A stretch of DNA of 64,000 nt from Brachyhypopomus gauderio (taxonomy: Eukaryota > Chordata > Actinopteri > Gymnotiformes > Hypopomidae), in contig NC_135223.1 in the NCBI RefSeq assembly GCF_052324685.1, forward strand, positions 17,157,622 through 17,221,621, read 5' to 3'. Under the pieces are notes generated by a model that saw nothing but the letters and a program-made list of their open reading frames with translations, was not told the DNA's origin and searched no databases. Below, piece by piece: positions 36,490-48,730 of this stretch. The first letter of the stretch is position 1. Each line of letters starts with the position of its first letter. A program made the position numbers and the translations under genes.

Positions 36490-38554
36490 TATATCCCCTG
36501 TGTATACTAATGTTCATTTTACACTTTACAACTCTATAAAACATAGCAAAGTGAGATTAGGTTCAGAAATCAACCCAAATATACATTCAAGAGGCTAAAC
36601 TCCAAAATTCTGAAAAGGTTCGCTTATATTCTCCAAATAAAATTTTTATTCTCCACTAAGCCTCATTCTGCTATAGCTCAACCTGGACTAGCCTGTAACA
36701 ATGGTGCCCAACACACATAAAACAAAGACGTGGACTATGAGGTCTACAGTATAACTGAGATTTTCATAACCATCTGTGTTTCATATTGCTTAATTTCCTG
36801 TTTATAGAAGCAATGAGTCTCAGTTTCAAAGAGCTTTATATATAGGTTAGATAAACTTACTGACCTGCGTCTTATATACCAAGAATGTTATTAAAAACAT
36901 ACTATACACCCTATACTCTTCCTCTGTATTCTCCACCTCCATAGAGATTTCTTCCTCTCTCTAGTGAGATAAATGTTCTGCATGACGAAGGTCTGATTAT
37001 GAGATTAACTCTGTTAATATATTAATCTTGATATTATGGAAGATTAATGAGAGAATCCAAGCTATTTTTGTCCTCTGTGCACAGTAATATGAAATTTCTC
37101 AGATTAGAATGATTCTTAAATCACTTTTATCCTGGATGGGGAACTCTGACCATGCTCTTGCCTTATGACTACAGTATATATGTTTAGAACAGTCATGGAA
37201 ATTTGGTAGAATAGTATTGATATGGCATCATTAAGGATGGCAGTAGACAGATGTGAAGTCATCTTTTGCTGCAGGAGGAGATGGAGGTGTGCAGGGTGTA
37301 GAATGGCAGGTTAAGATGGTGGTACAACCCTTTGAGTTGCCATGCATGGAGCTGCAGAACATTCTCAGTGAGGAAGAGGAGGGCCTCCTGCACGGCTGGC
37401 CGCAGCAGCTGATAGGTTGGAAGAGACACGACAAGCAGGCAGAACTTCTCCTGAGGAGACGTGAAACAAATTTGAGTAATAGTGAGTTTCCCCTGTACTA
37501 TCAAGCATTTTGTATATTATATTCGTACCCGGTTGTTTGCTTGTAGTGGACATTGTGAGCATGAAGATGGTGGACTTATGTGGAGTGTGTATAAAGGCAA
37601 GCATATTCACTCTACCCATGTGTCTTATTTGTGTACTTTACAGTTGAATGTCTTGCCATATGATATTATGCCATGTGTGGGTCAGTGTATTTATCCAGCT
37701 CATAAATGACATCAATTTTGATTTAGGTAAATTTGTATGAACACTATTTTGTATTTCATACCTTGGAATATTGTTCCCTTTTTTTGGTTAAGTTGTTAAA
37801 GTAGGAGATCTTCTGCAAAATGCTCTCAAATGTCTTATAATTGTCACCTCCTACTTCACTGGCCTCTTTTTTCAGTAGAGTGAACCTAAGAATGTGCATG
37901 CTACATGGTAATTCTCATCATCTCACAAACATTTGTCAGATTTCTAATCACAATACACAGCGTGTCCCTCCTAGTGAGGTAACAGCCATGCCATGAACAA
38001 CCTTTGAAGGAAACTTTTACACATGAGAGAAGATTATTTCTGACAAATAAAAATATGGTGTGAACTGATCAGACTATTCCCAGATCTGAGAAGAATTAAG
38101 AGGATTTTACCAAACATCAGTGAGAAAACATGGAGTGGAGGAAAACAGGGTTTTACCAGACATCAGTAGATGACTTTGGCTCTTTGAACTTGTTCCTCAT
38201 GGAAAACAACAGTGTGGAGAGACAAGTTTTGTTTTTGGAGGTCATTAAGGTATTCAAAAGGGTTTTCATTCATTCCTCTTGGTTTCTGTCAAAATGTTAG
38301 GCAACAAATACGGTTGAACCAAAGACAGGTCTGAAACCTCTATATTTTATGTTATGGAACAGAACTGAGTGAGGCTTACTTTTTCTTCTCCAAGACTAAT
38401 GTCTCCATCTGGGTGTTCAAAAGGTTCTTGGCATCAAAAAACTCCATCTTGAATCTGTCTAATATGTTGATCTGATCTTTTGGACTGAAGGAAGAGATGT
38501 GATGTGTTATTTCAAGTCTTGGATACATCTTTCAGCATAAATTCGGCTTTAACA
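36490..38554. other. No assigned gene; one exon-like stretch
   Basis: AT-rich unique sequence. The only coding-like part is 37275-37481, listed separately. Confidence 0.5.
37275..37481 (+). other. Unassigned exon-like stretch, plus strand
   Basis: An acceptor-like CTTTTGCTGCAG ends at 37274 and a donor-like GTGAGT starts at 37482. The frame between them is fully open (69 codons) and reads through VVQPFELPCMELQNILSEEE, then LLHGWPQQLIGWKRHDKQAE and LLLRRRETNLS. Composition is protein-like and more GC-rich than the flanks. I do not recognise the family and see no partner exons. It could be an exon of an unannotated gene, a pseudogene fragment, or chance. Confidence 0.3.
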
Positions 38555-38562
38555 ATATAGGC

Positions 38563-39424
38563 CAGGGGTCAGCAACCTTTGAGACACGGAGTGCCAACTT
38601 TAACATGTCTAGTCAATGAGTGTGCCGAGTAGCAAGCGAATGTAAGTTGTTGAGCGGGGGAGGTCAATGTAAGCGAGAGTGTAAGGGCGTACTCACACTA
38701 GGCACGGTTTGCTTGTTCCGTGCTGGGGCCCGGTTATCCCTCCTCCCCACTCCCCCTCTGGCCTGCACTCACACTGGCTTTATCAACCGGGCCCGAGCAC
38801 GCTTACGTCATCACAACATGACTTTATTTGGAATAAAAGCGCGCTCGCACAAAACTATGGAGTTCACAATTCTCTTTTTATTGTATTTTTGGAGTCATTT
38901 TGGGAGTGCAGAAACACGGTGCAAGCACAGATTTATCGATAATTTAACACAACGATTGTCTGCTAATCGCTTTGCCGCTATGACTGTTTAACGTGAGCGT
39001 CGCATCACTGACGTCATGTTTGAGTTCCAGCGAAATGAACCAATCAGACGAGGCACCAAGCGGGCCCGGGCACGGATAGCGCTCACACTAGAAGCGAACC
39101 GTGCCCGAGTCCACATGAATCGTTCCCTGGCCCACCTCTTCAAGCGGGCCCGAGCACGGTTAACTGATCCGGGCCCGGATCACAGAGCCTAGTGTGAGTA
39201 CGCCCTAAATGGACACAAATTATATCGCAATTATATTATATCGTGATCGATCGCCAAGTATAAACGCCTTGAGGAGCGATTTCGATTGGAGGATCATGCT
39301 CTCTGTCTGAGATTTTTTATTATTACTAATTTTTTTTGCTGATGCTGGTCCAGCGTGTTGCGTGCCATTGATTATGCCTCCGCGTGCCAACGGTGGCACG
39401 TGTGCCATAGGTTGCCGACCCCTG
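38563..39424. mobile_element. hAT-like element carrying a nested insertion
   Basis: The ends are CAGGGGTCAGCAACC (left) and GGTTGCCGACCCCTG (right), good inverted repeats of the hAT type. They are flanked by ATATAGGC (38555-38562) and ATATAGGT (39425-39432), an 8-bp duplication with one mismatch. Without the inserted 38685-39205 segment the element is about 340 bp and non-autonomous. It borders an AT array starting at 39469. Confidence 0.85.
38685..39205. mobile_element. Nested inverted-repeat element, PIF/Harbinger-like, TAA duplication
   Basis: The left end GGGCGTACTCACACTAGGC and the right end GCCTAGTGTGAGTACGCCC are perfect reverse complements over 19 bp. TAA flanks both sides (38682-38684 and 39206-39208), the 3-bp duplication typical of PIF/Harbinger. 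The interior repeats CGGGCCCGAGCACG-type motifs in both orientations and is much more GC-rich than the host. No transposase is encoded. A 3-bp TAA match alone could occur by chance, so the superfamily call is tentative, but the element boundaries are firm. Confidence 0.75.
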
Positions 39425-39459
39425 ATATAGGTTATATGTTGGCAAAAAAATAATAATAA

Positions 39460-39468
<9 letters not shown>

Positions 39469-39542
<74 letters not shown>
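39469..39542. repeat. (AT)n microsatellite
   Basis: About 37 AT units after an A-rich run. Confidence 0.95.
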
Positions 39543-39544
<2 letters not shown>

Positions 39545-41283
39545 CAAATGTTGTACCAGTAGATGGCGCAAAATATAAGCGGTGTGATTAGTTGATAAGT
39601 GTGTAAACATGCTGTGTCTTTCTTTGTATTTCACTACTCATAAAACTAAATTTAGGTTTCATTAAAATTGTGTAAAATAATATGTCCATGAACAATAAGA
39701 GTTTGCACACTTAGTGATAATGTTATGTTAATGTACTGTTGTTAAAGTTGAATGCTGGTTTCTGCTCATGACTGTGACTGATTTATAGAGAACACTCCCA
39801 TTACATCACCAAGTCCCACATCTCTCATTACTTACTGACTGTCCCACTAAAGTGAGATTAGTGGTTATGCAGTCATATAAAACCAACTGCTTTATTCACC
39901 CAAAATGTTCATTGATATAAAGAATCCATATATAAATATTCTTATACAGTTTGGAATGAAGGAAACTGCCTGCTCTTAACATGTTGCCCAACCATGTAGA
40001 GGTCAGCTTTAGCATACCCCTCACCTTACTGCACGGCTAAACTCATCACCCGCCCACCCATCCCACAACAGCATTTCTGAGATGCTTGCTGGAACTGTGA
40101 GGCCCCTTTCTCTGGAACACACTCTCCTGAAGCACTGTCTGAGCTAATTAAACCCTGGGGATTTCGCTCTGGGGTTTTAAAAACTTTGCTAATATATATT
40201 TGTTGAGCCAACTTTTAAAAGATGAGTTTGGAGTTGGAGTTTGGAGGCTGGTTGAGCTGGTTCACTGGGAAATCTGTGAATGAGAACTGACCTGGGAGCA
40301 GCCATGTCAGTACTTCCTGAACCTTATCCTTATCAAGGCATACAGCTTACACTGCCTTCTCCTTTTTTTGCAGACAGATTAAGTGACCTGTTGGAAGTAA
40401 AGCTACTAAAGCTGATTCTCCACCAGAAAGGCCTTTTGGCCTATGACTGGGATATGTGTGACAGAAGTCTACAGTGTACTAGAACTTGTCTGGCTGCCTT
40501 CTTCCTTGGAAATGCATCGCTGAGTTTCAAAGCTGTGTGTTTTAAATCCTCTGTGGCGCTTTTGTCCTCAGCTGACCCTTCTGTTCCATTTTGCCCCATC
40601 AGCCTGAAGCTGCTGCAGGTGCTGTGGTGCTGACAAACCCTGTTCAGACTCTTCTTGCTGTGCTACCAAGCATGCTGCTCCCAGCTTGATGAAGTCGCCC
40701 TGCCCACTGGTGACATCCCAAACCTCTGCCTCATTCTGCTTCCTTCTCTCTCTGTCTCTCTCTTTCTCTATCTCCACATCCCCCCTCCTCACTCTGTTCA
40801 AGATCAACCGAGTGTATCAGTAAAACTATTAACATGTTTAAGATCATAAATCTGTTACTACTGGGCTGTGGGCTCCATGTGGTGGACAGTTCTCCAAAGG
40901 CACCAAAACTGTTCCATGGATATAAAAAAAGAACCTAGGGGAATCCAGTATTACCACTTTAAAGAAGCATAGTATTTTGGCAATCTATTCTACTGTTTGC
41001 CCACTGAATAGTCAGCAACTGTTCAATTTATTTTTAATAAACTAATAGTGTGGTTTCTGAGTTTCGCAAATTGTACAAGGCAGATATTGTCTATGCATGT
41101 AAATTTGATCTTGCTAAGCTATTCAGAGTAACCAAAGGAAATACAAGAGGATTCAATCATATTTTGACTGCCAATTGTGAACTTTTATTTTCTACCATGA
41201 TTTTCACTACCAAACCACAATTTTCTCCCACAATACATTTGATCCTGTAGGAGGTTCTGGAGGCAGAAAAATAGTGTTAAGAG

Positions 41284-41286
<3 letters not shown>

Positions 41287-41325
<39 letters not shown>

Positions 41326-41450
41326 GGGGGGTGTGTAGGTGTGTGCGTGTGGGTAGGGTGGTGTGTAGGTGTGTGTGTGTGTGTGTGGAGGTGTGGGGGT
41401 GTGGGGGTGGGTAGGTGTGCGTGTGTGTGTGGGGGGGGGGGGGGGGGGGC
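41287..41450. repeat. Compound (TG)n / GGTGTG / poly-G tract
   Basis: A TG array at about 41288-41320 is followed by GTAGGTGTGTGGGGG-type degenerate repeats and a run of about 19 G ending at 41449. The strand asymmetry (G-rich plus strand) is strong. Confidence 0.9.
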
Positions 41451-42814
41451 AGTGCACAGAGCAGCACAGGATGGGTTCTGTGCTCAGCATGTCATATGCA
41501 GTTCTCTATTCAGTTCTGTTTCCACTGGCACATGGACCTTGTCCCATGATCCTGTGGATGGCTTGTATCTCACAGTTTCCACAAATATTTCAGCCAGCAT
41601 ATAAAAAAAGGTTTTGCCTTTGAGACTAGAATACAAGAGACAACACTTGGAGATATATTAACATATTCCCTTTTTGTCTACTCTTCCTCTGTTCTATGCT
41701 CTCTCTCTCTTTCAGTTCACACTTTCCTTCCTGTCCTTGTTCCCCTGATTTAATAAGTCCCTCCAGTTGTCTGTAGTCCTTTTTAGAGCCTTTGGCGCAA
41801 GTCCTGCAATGTCCTTGCCCAGTTATCAAAATATGCTCCACTCTGATGGTTACTTTATATAACCTTGCAGCTAATAAATAAATGCATTTGTTTTATTGCA
41901 ACTTTATGAATAAGGTTACAGTAAATCAAGCAACTCTAGATCAATCATGTCATAACTCATGAATTGGTAGTTTAGAAATAAGGAACATGAGAGCAAAGAT
42001 GAAAGAGGAAATGTTCTCTTGATGTTTTGCGCACACGTCTGCAGTGTTGACAGAACTAGTTTTCTGGTCCTTTCCATGTAACTTTCTCATAACTCCCAAA
42101 CCTCTGGCCTGTTAACTTCCTGTTATCTGAACTCTGCATCTTTTAAGAATATTTTTTTGCTGTGTACCGGTAAGTACACAGGACTATTGTTAACTAAAGA
42201 AATTTAGCATCCTGAAACCTTTTGACATTTTATTAAGACAAAAAAATAATATAAGGCCCCACTGCAAAAGGAAGACAAACATAGCCTTATTATTACATTT
42301 CCTAATTTGGAAATTCTTCTTACACACTAAGACCCAAAAACATGCAACCGTTCCCCATTCTGTTTAGTCATCCCTGACCCAATAAACTGCAGTTTTTTTC
42401 TTAAGCCATACATGTGGTGGGGAGGGGGATTTTGGGGTAGTCTAGGGACCTGAGGGGGTCAGTGGCCTCTTTCTGCATCTGGCCTTTGGTTTGTGTGTCC
42501 CAATACACAGTGAATTATTCAGATTTTTGGTATGTGTGTGTCTGAGTTTCTTAAGTTCACTGCTGCCATAGCAACAAATGGCAATGCAAACAGATATGTC
42601 ATTAATGCAGTGGCCATTAGCATTAAAATTCCTTGCCACTAGAAACAACAAATCCTTAATTCTGATGGTAATCCTCATTATGTGACCAGCAAGCTTTTTT
42701 TGACTCTCTATACCAAATATATTATACACACACTCTGGGTTTCATGGACTAAACAACATTTGCCTTGTGAGCGTTCTGCACAACACAGGGTGTCAACACA
42801 GTTTAGTGTCTTGT

Positions 42815-42816
<2 letters not shown>

Positions 42817-42878
<62 letters not shown>

Positions 42879-42890
42879 ACTCACTCACTG
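42817..42890. repeat. (CT)n then (CACT)n microsatellite
   Basis: About 28 CT units, then about four CACT units. Confidence 0.95.
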
Positions 42891-44007
42891 AATACCTAGC
42901 CTCCCACTTTCGGTGCAGTAATGCATCACTAGTTTGTATTATGTGTGGGAAAGTTCCAGGCTGTGGGGCTCCTCGTTTTCCTCATAGGCTGATAAGGTTG
43001 CTGCTGATCTCTGTCTCCTCTTGGGCCATGTGACATGAAAGTCCTTAGACTAGGGTGTGGGAGCACTAGGCATCTCCTACGTTAAACTGACACACCATCA
43101 TTTGTAGTGCAGGAGACAGAGCTGATTAAATTTGACAAAACATTAATAAAAGAGCACTTCCTATTATCTGCTCCGATTAGGATTTTTCATCCGAAAAAAT
43201 GTTTTTAAGCCCCGTCGTGTCTCCTTCTTGTCTTTCAGGTATTATTTCCCATGTGCCTGAGAGGGAGTATGAGTCACATTTTTATTAGTCATTGTGGTCT
43301 GCATTCTTTCATTTTGGTTCACCCCATTTTGGCCAATTTCCTATCACACACATTCCTTCTCTCTGAACTGTTCACTGAATTGTACATTTATTCCTGTTCT
43401 AGTAAAGCATAAAGAGTCAAACCAAGCACATCATTTAGGCCAAAAACAAAATATAATGTAAAATGTTAGTTTTGTTCAAGTGTATTATCATTTTTACTTT
43501 AGATTGTAGCTCACTGTATGTCAAACATTTGACTTGTCTTTGTTACCAAGCTCATGCTTTATGGAGTCCCTTATTTCAGGATGTTGGTCTTCTGTGCTAG
43601 TAATTCCTGTAACCATATTAAAGCTGATGCTTCCTGCAACATTTGGCAACCACACAAACCCAGGCACAGGATACTGGGCAAGGACTGCTCCACCATGTGA
43701 CATCCATGCGAAAAACTAATACAAAAGTTCACATTCTCACGGAAGAAATGCTTAGATAGTCTCCAATGTTAATGGAACTACTTATGTAAAAACATTAAGT
43801 GTTAAGCAATTAATATTAACTGGCAGGAGATGTTGAGTGTTACTTTGGCCATCCATGACCTTAGATGAACTCTCAAAAATCAGGAAAGAGCGTGTTAAAA
43901 TTTAGGGACAGGACAATGCAGTAAGAAGTGAAAGTGTAGACTTCATGGATCCTCCTTTTGAACAATTCTGCCATCAATGCCAGAAAGTTCCATGCTATTC
44001 CAGTAGG

Positions 44008-44008
<1 letters not shown>

Positions 44009-44041
<33 letters not shown>
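44009..44041. repeat. (CT)16 microsatellite
   Basis: Sixteen CT units. Confidence 0.95.
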
Positions 44042-44045
<4 letters not shown>

Positions 44046-44514
44046 TAGCTTTTTAAATGATAAGTTTGTGCTTGTTAACTTCTGAAAAGCTTCAGAGAGG
44101 AAATCACAGCATGAGGGGACTTCTAACCACATATGAGTTTAGGATATAATCTGTTGTGGATTAAGTTGTCCTATTAGCATGTGCTATTCCAAACTCCTGT
44201 AGTGCACATGGTCACATTAAGTGTTTTTTTCCATCCAAAGACATGTTTAAAAAATGTTCTTGTGCTGCTAGAACTGAAATTCCTAAAACCTCATTTTGCA
44301 AACAGTTGGTGCACAGCAGTCCTTAATTAAAGGTAGAGTGGGAGAAATATGGTTACTTTTTCATAGAACCTTTCACATAAAACATTCAGAACAAATTCAT
44401 TTGATCCCTCCCCTTTCTAGTAAGAAAAATGACAGGTTAATTTAATCTTGGAGGATTATGTTTATTAATTTCAGTGGTAGTAGCTTATATATCTACCTGG
44501 CTTTGAACTTTCAC

Positions 44515-44812
44515 CTGTGCAGAGAATCAAGTTTCTGCAACCAACAGTGGCTGCTATTCAGAAAGACTCCATCACCGCCTGTTGAATAGAGCTGGTTATG
44601 TACAACAGCTGAGGATAAATCAATGACATAGATGTGCATAGAGGCCACACTGATTACAAAGAGCTCTTTTTGGTTATAGTCATCTCTTATGGAGACCGTT
44701 TTAACATAAGCTTTGAGTAGCACTCTCTTCTGCTCTGTCCACTTGGGGAAACCACAGAACATCTGTGCTGCATGGTCTTGAATCACCTTGGTGACTTTTC
44801 TACACTTCCACT
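44515..44812 (-). other. Unassigned exon-like stretch, minus strand
   Basis: On the minus strand the frame is open from just after a TGA near 44815 to a donor-like CTGCACAG/GTGAAAG whose exon side ends at 44515. The peptide contains EWKCRKVTKVIQDHAAQMF, then CGFPKWTEQKRVLLKAYVK, DDYNQKELFVISVASMHIYV and GGDGVFLNSSHCWLQKLDSL. It has mixed hydrophobic and polar residues and no low-complexity sequence, better than the random frames around it. I do not recognise the family. A weak AG (GTGACGTGAG) could be the acceptor at about 44806. It may be an exon of a minus-strand gene or a decayed gene fragment. Confidence 0.35.
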
Positions 44813-45577
44813 CACGTCACACACTGTTCTGTGCGATGGGTAATAGGGACTCCTGCCCCACTCCTTACAGGACATCCTACGCGTGCCCATTATTGTTGTT
44901 CTGTTCCTCGATGATTACAAGTTCCTGTGCTGTTTGCTTCTTAATGAGGTCCAGTCTAGTGAAATAACAGTCTAAACATCCAGCAGGAAAAATAACAGCT
45001 CGCTTTCACTGGCTCAGATCATCCCGCAAAGCAATTGGAGAGTTTATACCACTGGTTGTTCCTTTTCATTGTTCAGCTATATCAACAACAATTTTCTAGA
45101 CATCAGTTGATTATTTGGGGTTTGTTTTTAATTCCCCAGAAGAGGAAGTCCATGAGCCTTTCATCTTGCATCTTGATAAGGAAGAGGCAAAGTGAGAGTT
45201 TGGGCTTGGACAGTTCTCTCGCCCATTAAGCAGGAGAGAGGGTTAGCATAAGACACTACGTGTGTTGGCGCACTGTCCTTCCCCAGATGGGATTCTCCAG
45301 CATCATGGCCGACGCCAGATGAAGAGATCTCCCGCTGTTCTTCCAAGACTCTTTAAAGAGGTCATAATTGTGAAATGGTAAACTGTAAAAAACCTAAATA
45401 TTTTGACATGACATGACAAACAAAAGCGCTCTACTGTACAAAAGCAAGAATCAACTAAATTAATTAAACTTGATGTTAAACATTTCTAGTAACTACGAAA
45501 CACTGAACTCTCCCTTTTGTGTATATCATGATTGTATGGAACAATCATTATTTTGTCTTTTACCCTGAGTATTAAAG

Positions 45578-45640
45578 AATACTTGAATATGCTTGAATAC
45601 TCAGTGATATACCCTGAGTATTCAAGCATATTCAAGTATT
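45578..45640. repeat. Perfect 27-bp inverted repeat with 9-nt loop
   Basis: The arm at 45578-45604 (starting AATACTTGAATATGC) is the exact reverse complement of 45614-45640. The loop is TGATATACC. A partial third copy of CCCTGAGTATT lies at 45563-45573. Confidence 0.97.
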
Positions 45641-46422
45641 CAAGGTAAAGCAAGAAAGATACAGCCGAGGCTCAGAGAGTGAACTTAGCTCACAGTAAAA
45701 CATTGTAGAGGCCATACAATGGATATTTGAAAGCAAAGGATATGATAAGGTGAGGATGCAAACAGCATCGGATTGCGCAAATGTTGGACTAAACCATGCT
45801 CACTAGCATGAGGCACGGGTGTGGGTATTTCGTTTATCTTTGCATATTTCAAAATGTAGCAGCTGATATTTATTTCACTATTACGCACACATAATTATCA
45901 CAAGCAGATTTAGAGTGTTGCTTAAATCAAGTTGAGATTTATTCCACAAATTGTAACTTATACCAGACCTGCTTCTACTGCAATCACCATAAATGAAGAA
46001 TTGATGGGTGAGTGTTCATTGCTATTGGTGTCTAGACAACACATTCCAGAGGCACCACAAAAACAATGAAAGTCCTCAATGCAACTGTGATCAATTTTGT
46101 TTCAGATGCTGTCTAAGGGCTAGCCAAAATATAAAAACATGGGCAATTGTGCCATCGGACATGTGCGCACACAGACACAGAGGTTGAGAAAGTAAGGACA
46201 GCAGGCCTTCCATTGGATTACTGTGTCAGGGGGTCAGGCAAGCCCCATTTTGAAACTTTGCCTTTTCTAACTTTGCTGCTTAGTCTGTGATTGTGTGTGT
46301 GTGTGTGCCTGTGTGTGTTTGTTATTTATGTGTATTTGTTTTTGACCATTTTAAATGAGCACAAATAAGCAAATATGGGTATAGCCTGTGATCTTTAATC
46401 CTGCCCTTTGGTCCTGGGTGCT

Positions 46423-46428
<6 letters not shown>

Positions 46429-46454
<26 letters not shown>

Positions 46455-46455
46455 T
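46429..46455. repeat. (TG)n microsatellite
   Basis: About 13 TG units. Confidence 0.9.
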
Positions 46456-46972
46456 TGGTGTGCAGGTGTTAGCTCTTGGCTCATTCAGAGAGGGGTTTTG
46501 TTTATGCAAAGTAACAGGCAGCTGGCTAACTACCCCCTAAGGATCTTCAAACATCAGTGTGTGAGAACGCTATTGATGCTGCTCCGTGATTTCAACACCA
46601 CTTTTCTTGCCAGTCAGTTCGTACATGTCAGCATTCTCTGAGTGAACCAGGGCAGGTACCACAGAGAAGAAGAGCTCCCATGTTCTATAATGAAATAGTG
46701 AAATATTTAAATTCTTGCAGTGATTATTGTATTTATCAGTCTGGCTGTCAAGCTCCCTTATGCAAACCTGCCTGTATTTCACTCATCATGCGTTTATACA
46801 GTTCTTTCTGTTGCCTAAACATCTACATAAAAAACTAACATAGGCTGCAATACCTCCTGCCCCATGGGGTATGGGGTTGAGGCTGTGGTCTGGACAAGTG
46901 TACCACATTATACTGACATGTGTCCTAACCCTACTAACATTATTTTGCCTACATCTGATTGAAATTATAGGG

Positions 46973-47275
46973 CACTCTGGATAAACAATTCTCTGCCAAA
47001 ATGCATGAATGTCAAGCTGGTGCTTAGTGGCTGTGAATCTGGACCTAGGACATGTCAAGAGAGTGTGGAGTGTGTAGAAAGGTGAAGCAAACCCCCTGCC
47101 CCATTCAGAAATCTTACCATACACAGGGTAAGTCAGCATGTGACAGGAATATCATAAAGTCATATTAACACAATGTGTGCTCACTGGCGTATGCTGTACA
47201 TTCTTTAAATGTAGCTACATTTACATTTGCAGGGTTTGTAGGCACTCTTGTCTAGAATGACTTACAAAAGTGCTT
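46973..47275. repeat. Two inverted copies of a fish interspersed-repeat terminal motif
   Basis: At 46973-47010 the plus strand reads CACTCTGGATAAACAATT then CTCTGCCAAAATGCATGAAT. This is close to the CTCTGGATAAGAGCGTCTGC-type motif common at the ends of fish interspersed repeats (from memory). At 47212-47275 the same motif lies on the minus strand, beginning with ACATTTACATTTGCAGG. The two copies are diverged and about 200 bp apart. I cannot name the family. Confidence 0.5.
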
Positions 47276-48208
47276 TGTTGTCACAATGGAAGAAATTCTT
47301 TTATACATTAAACCAGATACCAGTGTGGCTTTAACTTGCCTGAAATACAGAGATGGTTCACTTTCTTCAGTACTTCTGCCTCCACAACAAAGAAGAGAAG
47401 GGACTGTAGCCCAGCCCACGATACTAGAACTCTGCAGCTGCTCTGGGCCACGCTGCACCACGCAGACAGCCTGGGTCCAAGCCCCCCAGCTCCTACCCAA
47501 AACCAATTATTGTCTACAGAGACAAGAGACGTTCTCATTCCGTTTAATCCATTCTCGTTTGCTTCATGTCTGCCAGTGTCTTACAGTTCTGTGGTGCAAG
47601 ATCAACCTGCTCTTCATCGTAAATCTCTGTAGCTCTATGTATTTCTATGTAGCTTTGTGTAGCTCTATATAGACTTTATTAGACCATAAATGGCAAATAA
47701 CCAGATATTAGCCAAATCATGATTCTTTTTAATTTTGAAATATTTAATTGTTTATTTTAAGGATTTTTAAGGGGATTTTTTGGCAGAAATAGTGTGCCTT
47801 AAATATGTTTATGCACAGCAAAATCATCTGGGTTCAATTTGCTATTTTGTTAAGCCCAGTTAAAGTAACTGGTAAAAAAAGTAGGACACAAACAGGACTC
47901 ATGTTAAACTTTAGCCATGGTGCTGCATGTGAGTTACAGATATGTCATTTACAGATATGATTTACAGATTTGATTTACAGATACTGTGTGTAGTTTACAC
48001 ATTACAGCGGCCATGTGTTTTTTTTCCCCAGCAAGATTTCAGCTTGTAATTAAACCTTCACCAACACCGGAAAACAGTAACATTATTCACACCTATTAAT
48101 AGGCAGGCTGCTGGTTATTCCTTGATCTTATGAAACAACTTGCCAGGTGAAACTAACCTATTTAAAAAGAGGAAGAACACTGGGATAAAAGCATGCTTAT
48201 TCCACTCG

Positions 48209-48231
48209 TGTGTGTGTGTGTGTGTGTGTGT
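48209..48231. repeat. (GT)n microsatellite
   Basis: About 11 GT units. Confidence 0.9.
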
Positions 48232-48730
48232 CTCAGTGATCTTTTATTGGAGGAGGCATTGAGCTGTGATGTCCTAACTCAGCTCACATGTTCTGTGTGG
48301 AATGATTGCAGATCTCATCGCTGGTGAGTGGTGGCAGAGCAGAGTGTGTCTGTCTCATCGGAGCTAAAGCACCACATCAAATGTGCAATATCCACAGTGT
48401 CACAGTCAATCCACACACATGGGATACAGTAGATCCCAGTTTAGATGTTCTCATGCACAGTGTGCTAACAGTGTATTCCTGTGTCATATAGACCCTGACC
48501 CTTATTAATGGCTTCACAGTGTACAAGTTCACACAAATTCGTAAGAGGTATTAGAGTGGTTCTGACATGCACTGAACCATTCAAAAAACCTGGGTTAAGA
48601 ATATAATGTGATCCTAATAAAGCAATTCAACAAAACAATTACCCTCAGGCGATCTAATAATAAAACATTTATACATTTGGATGCTATAACAGTTCTCTGA
48701 AATCATTTCAATCTTTGTTCTTTAAAAGGC

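Larger units (their letters stand above)
39543..44514. other. Gene-poor interval, no assigned gene
   Basis: Unique AT-rich sequence with the TG/G tract at 41287-41450, the CT array at 42817-42874 and the CT run at 44009-44041. A CT-rich tract lies near 40740-40775. The 117-codon frame at 40280-40633 lacks recognisable features. Confidence 0.5.
44816..48730. other. No assigned gene
   Basis: AT-rich. It contains the 27-bp hairpin at 45578-45640, TG runs at 46429-46455 and 48209-48231, the repeat remnants at 46973-47275, and three copies of a GATTTACAGAT-type 13-mer at 47947-47983. Confidence 0.5.
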
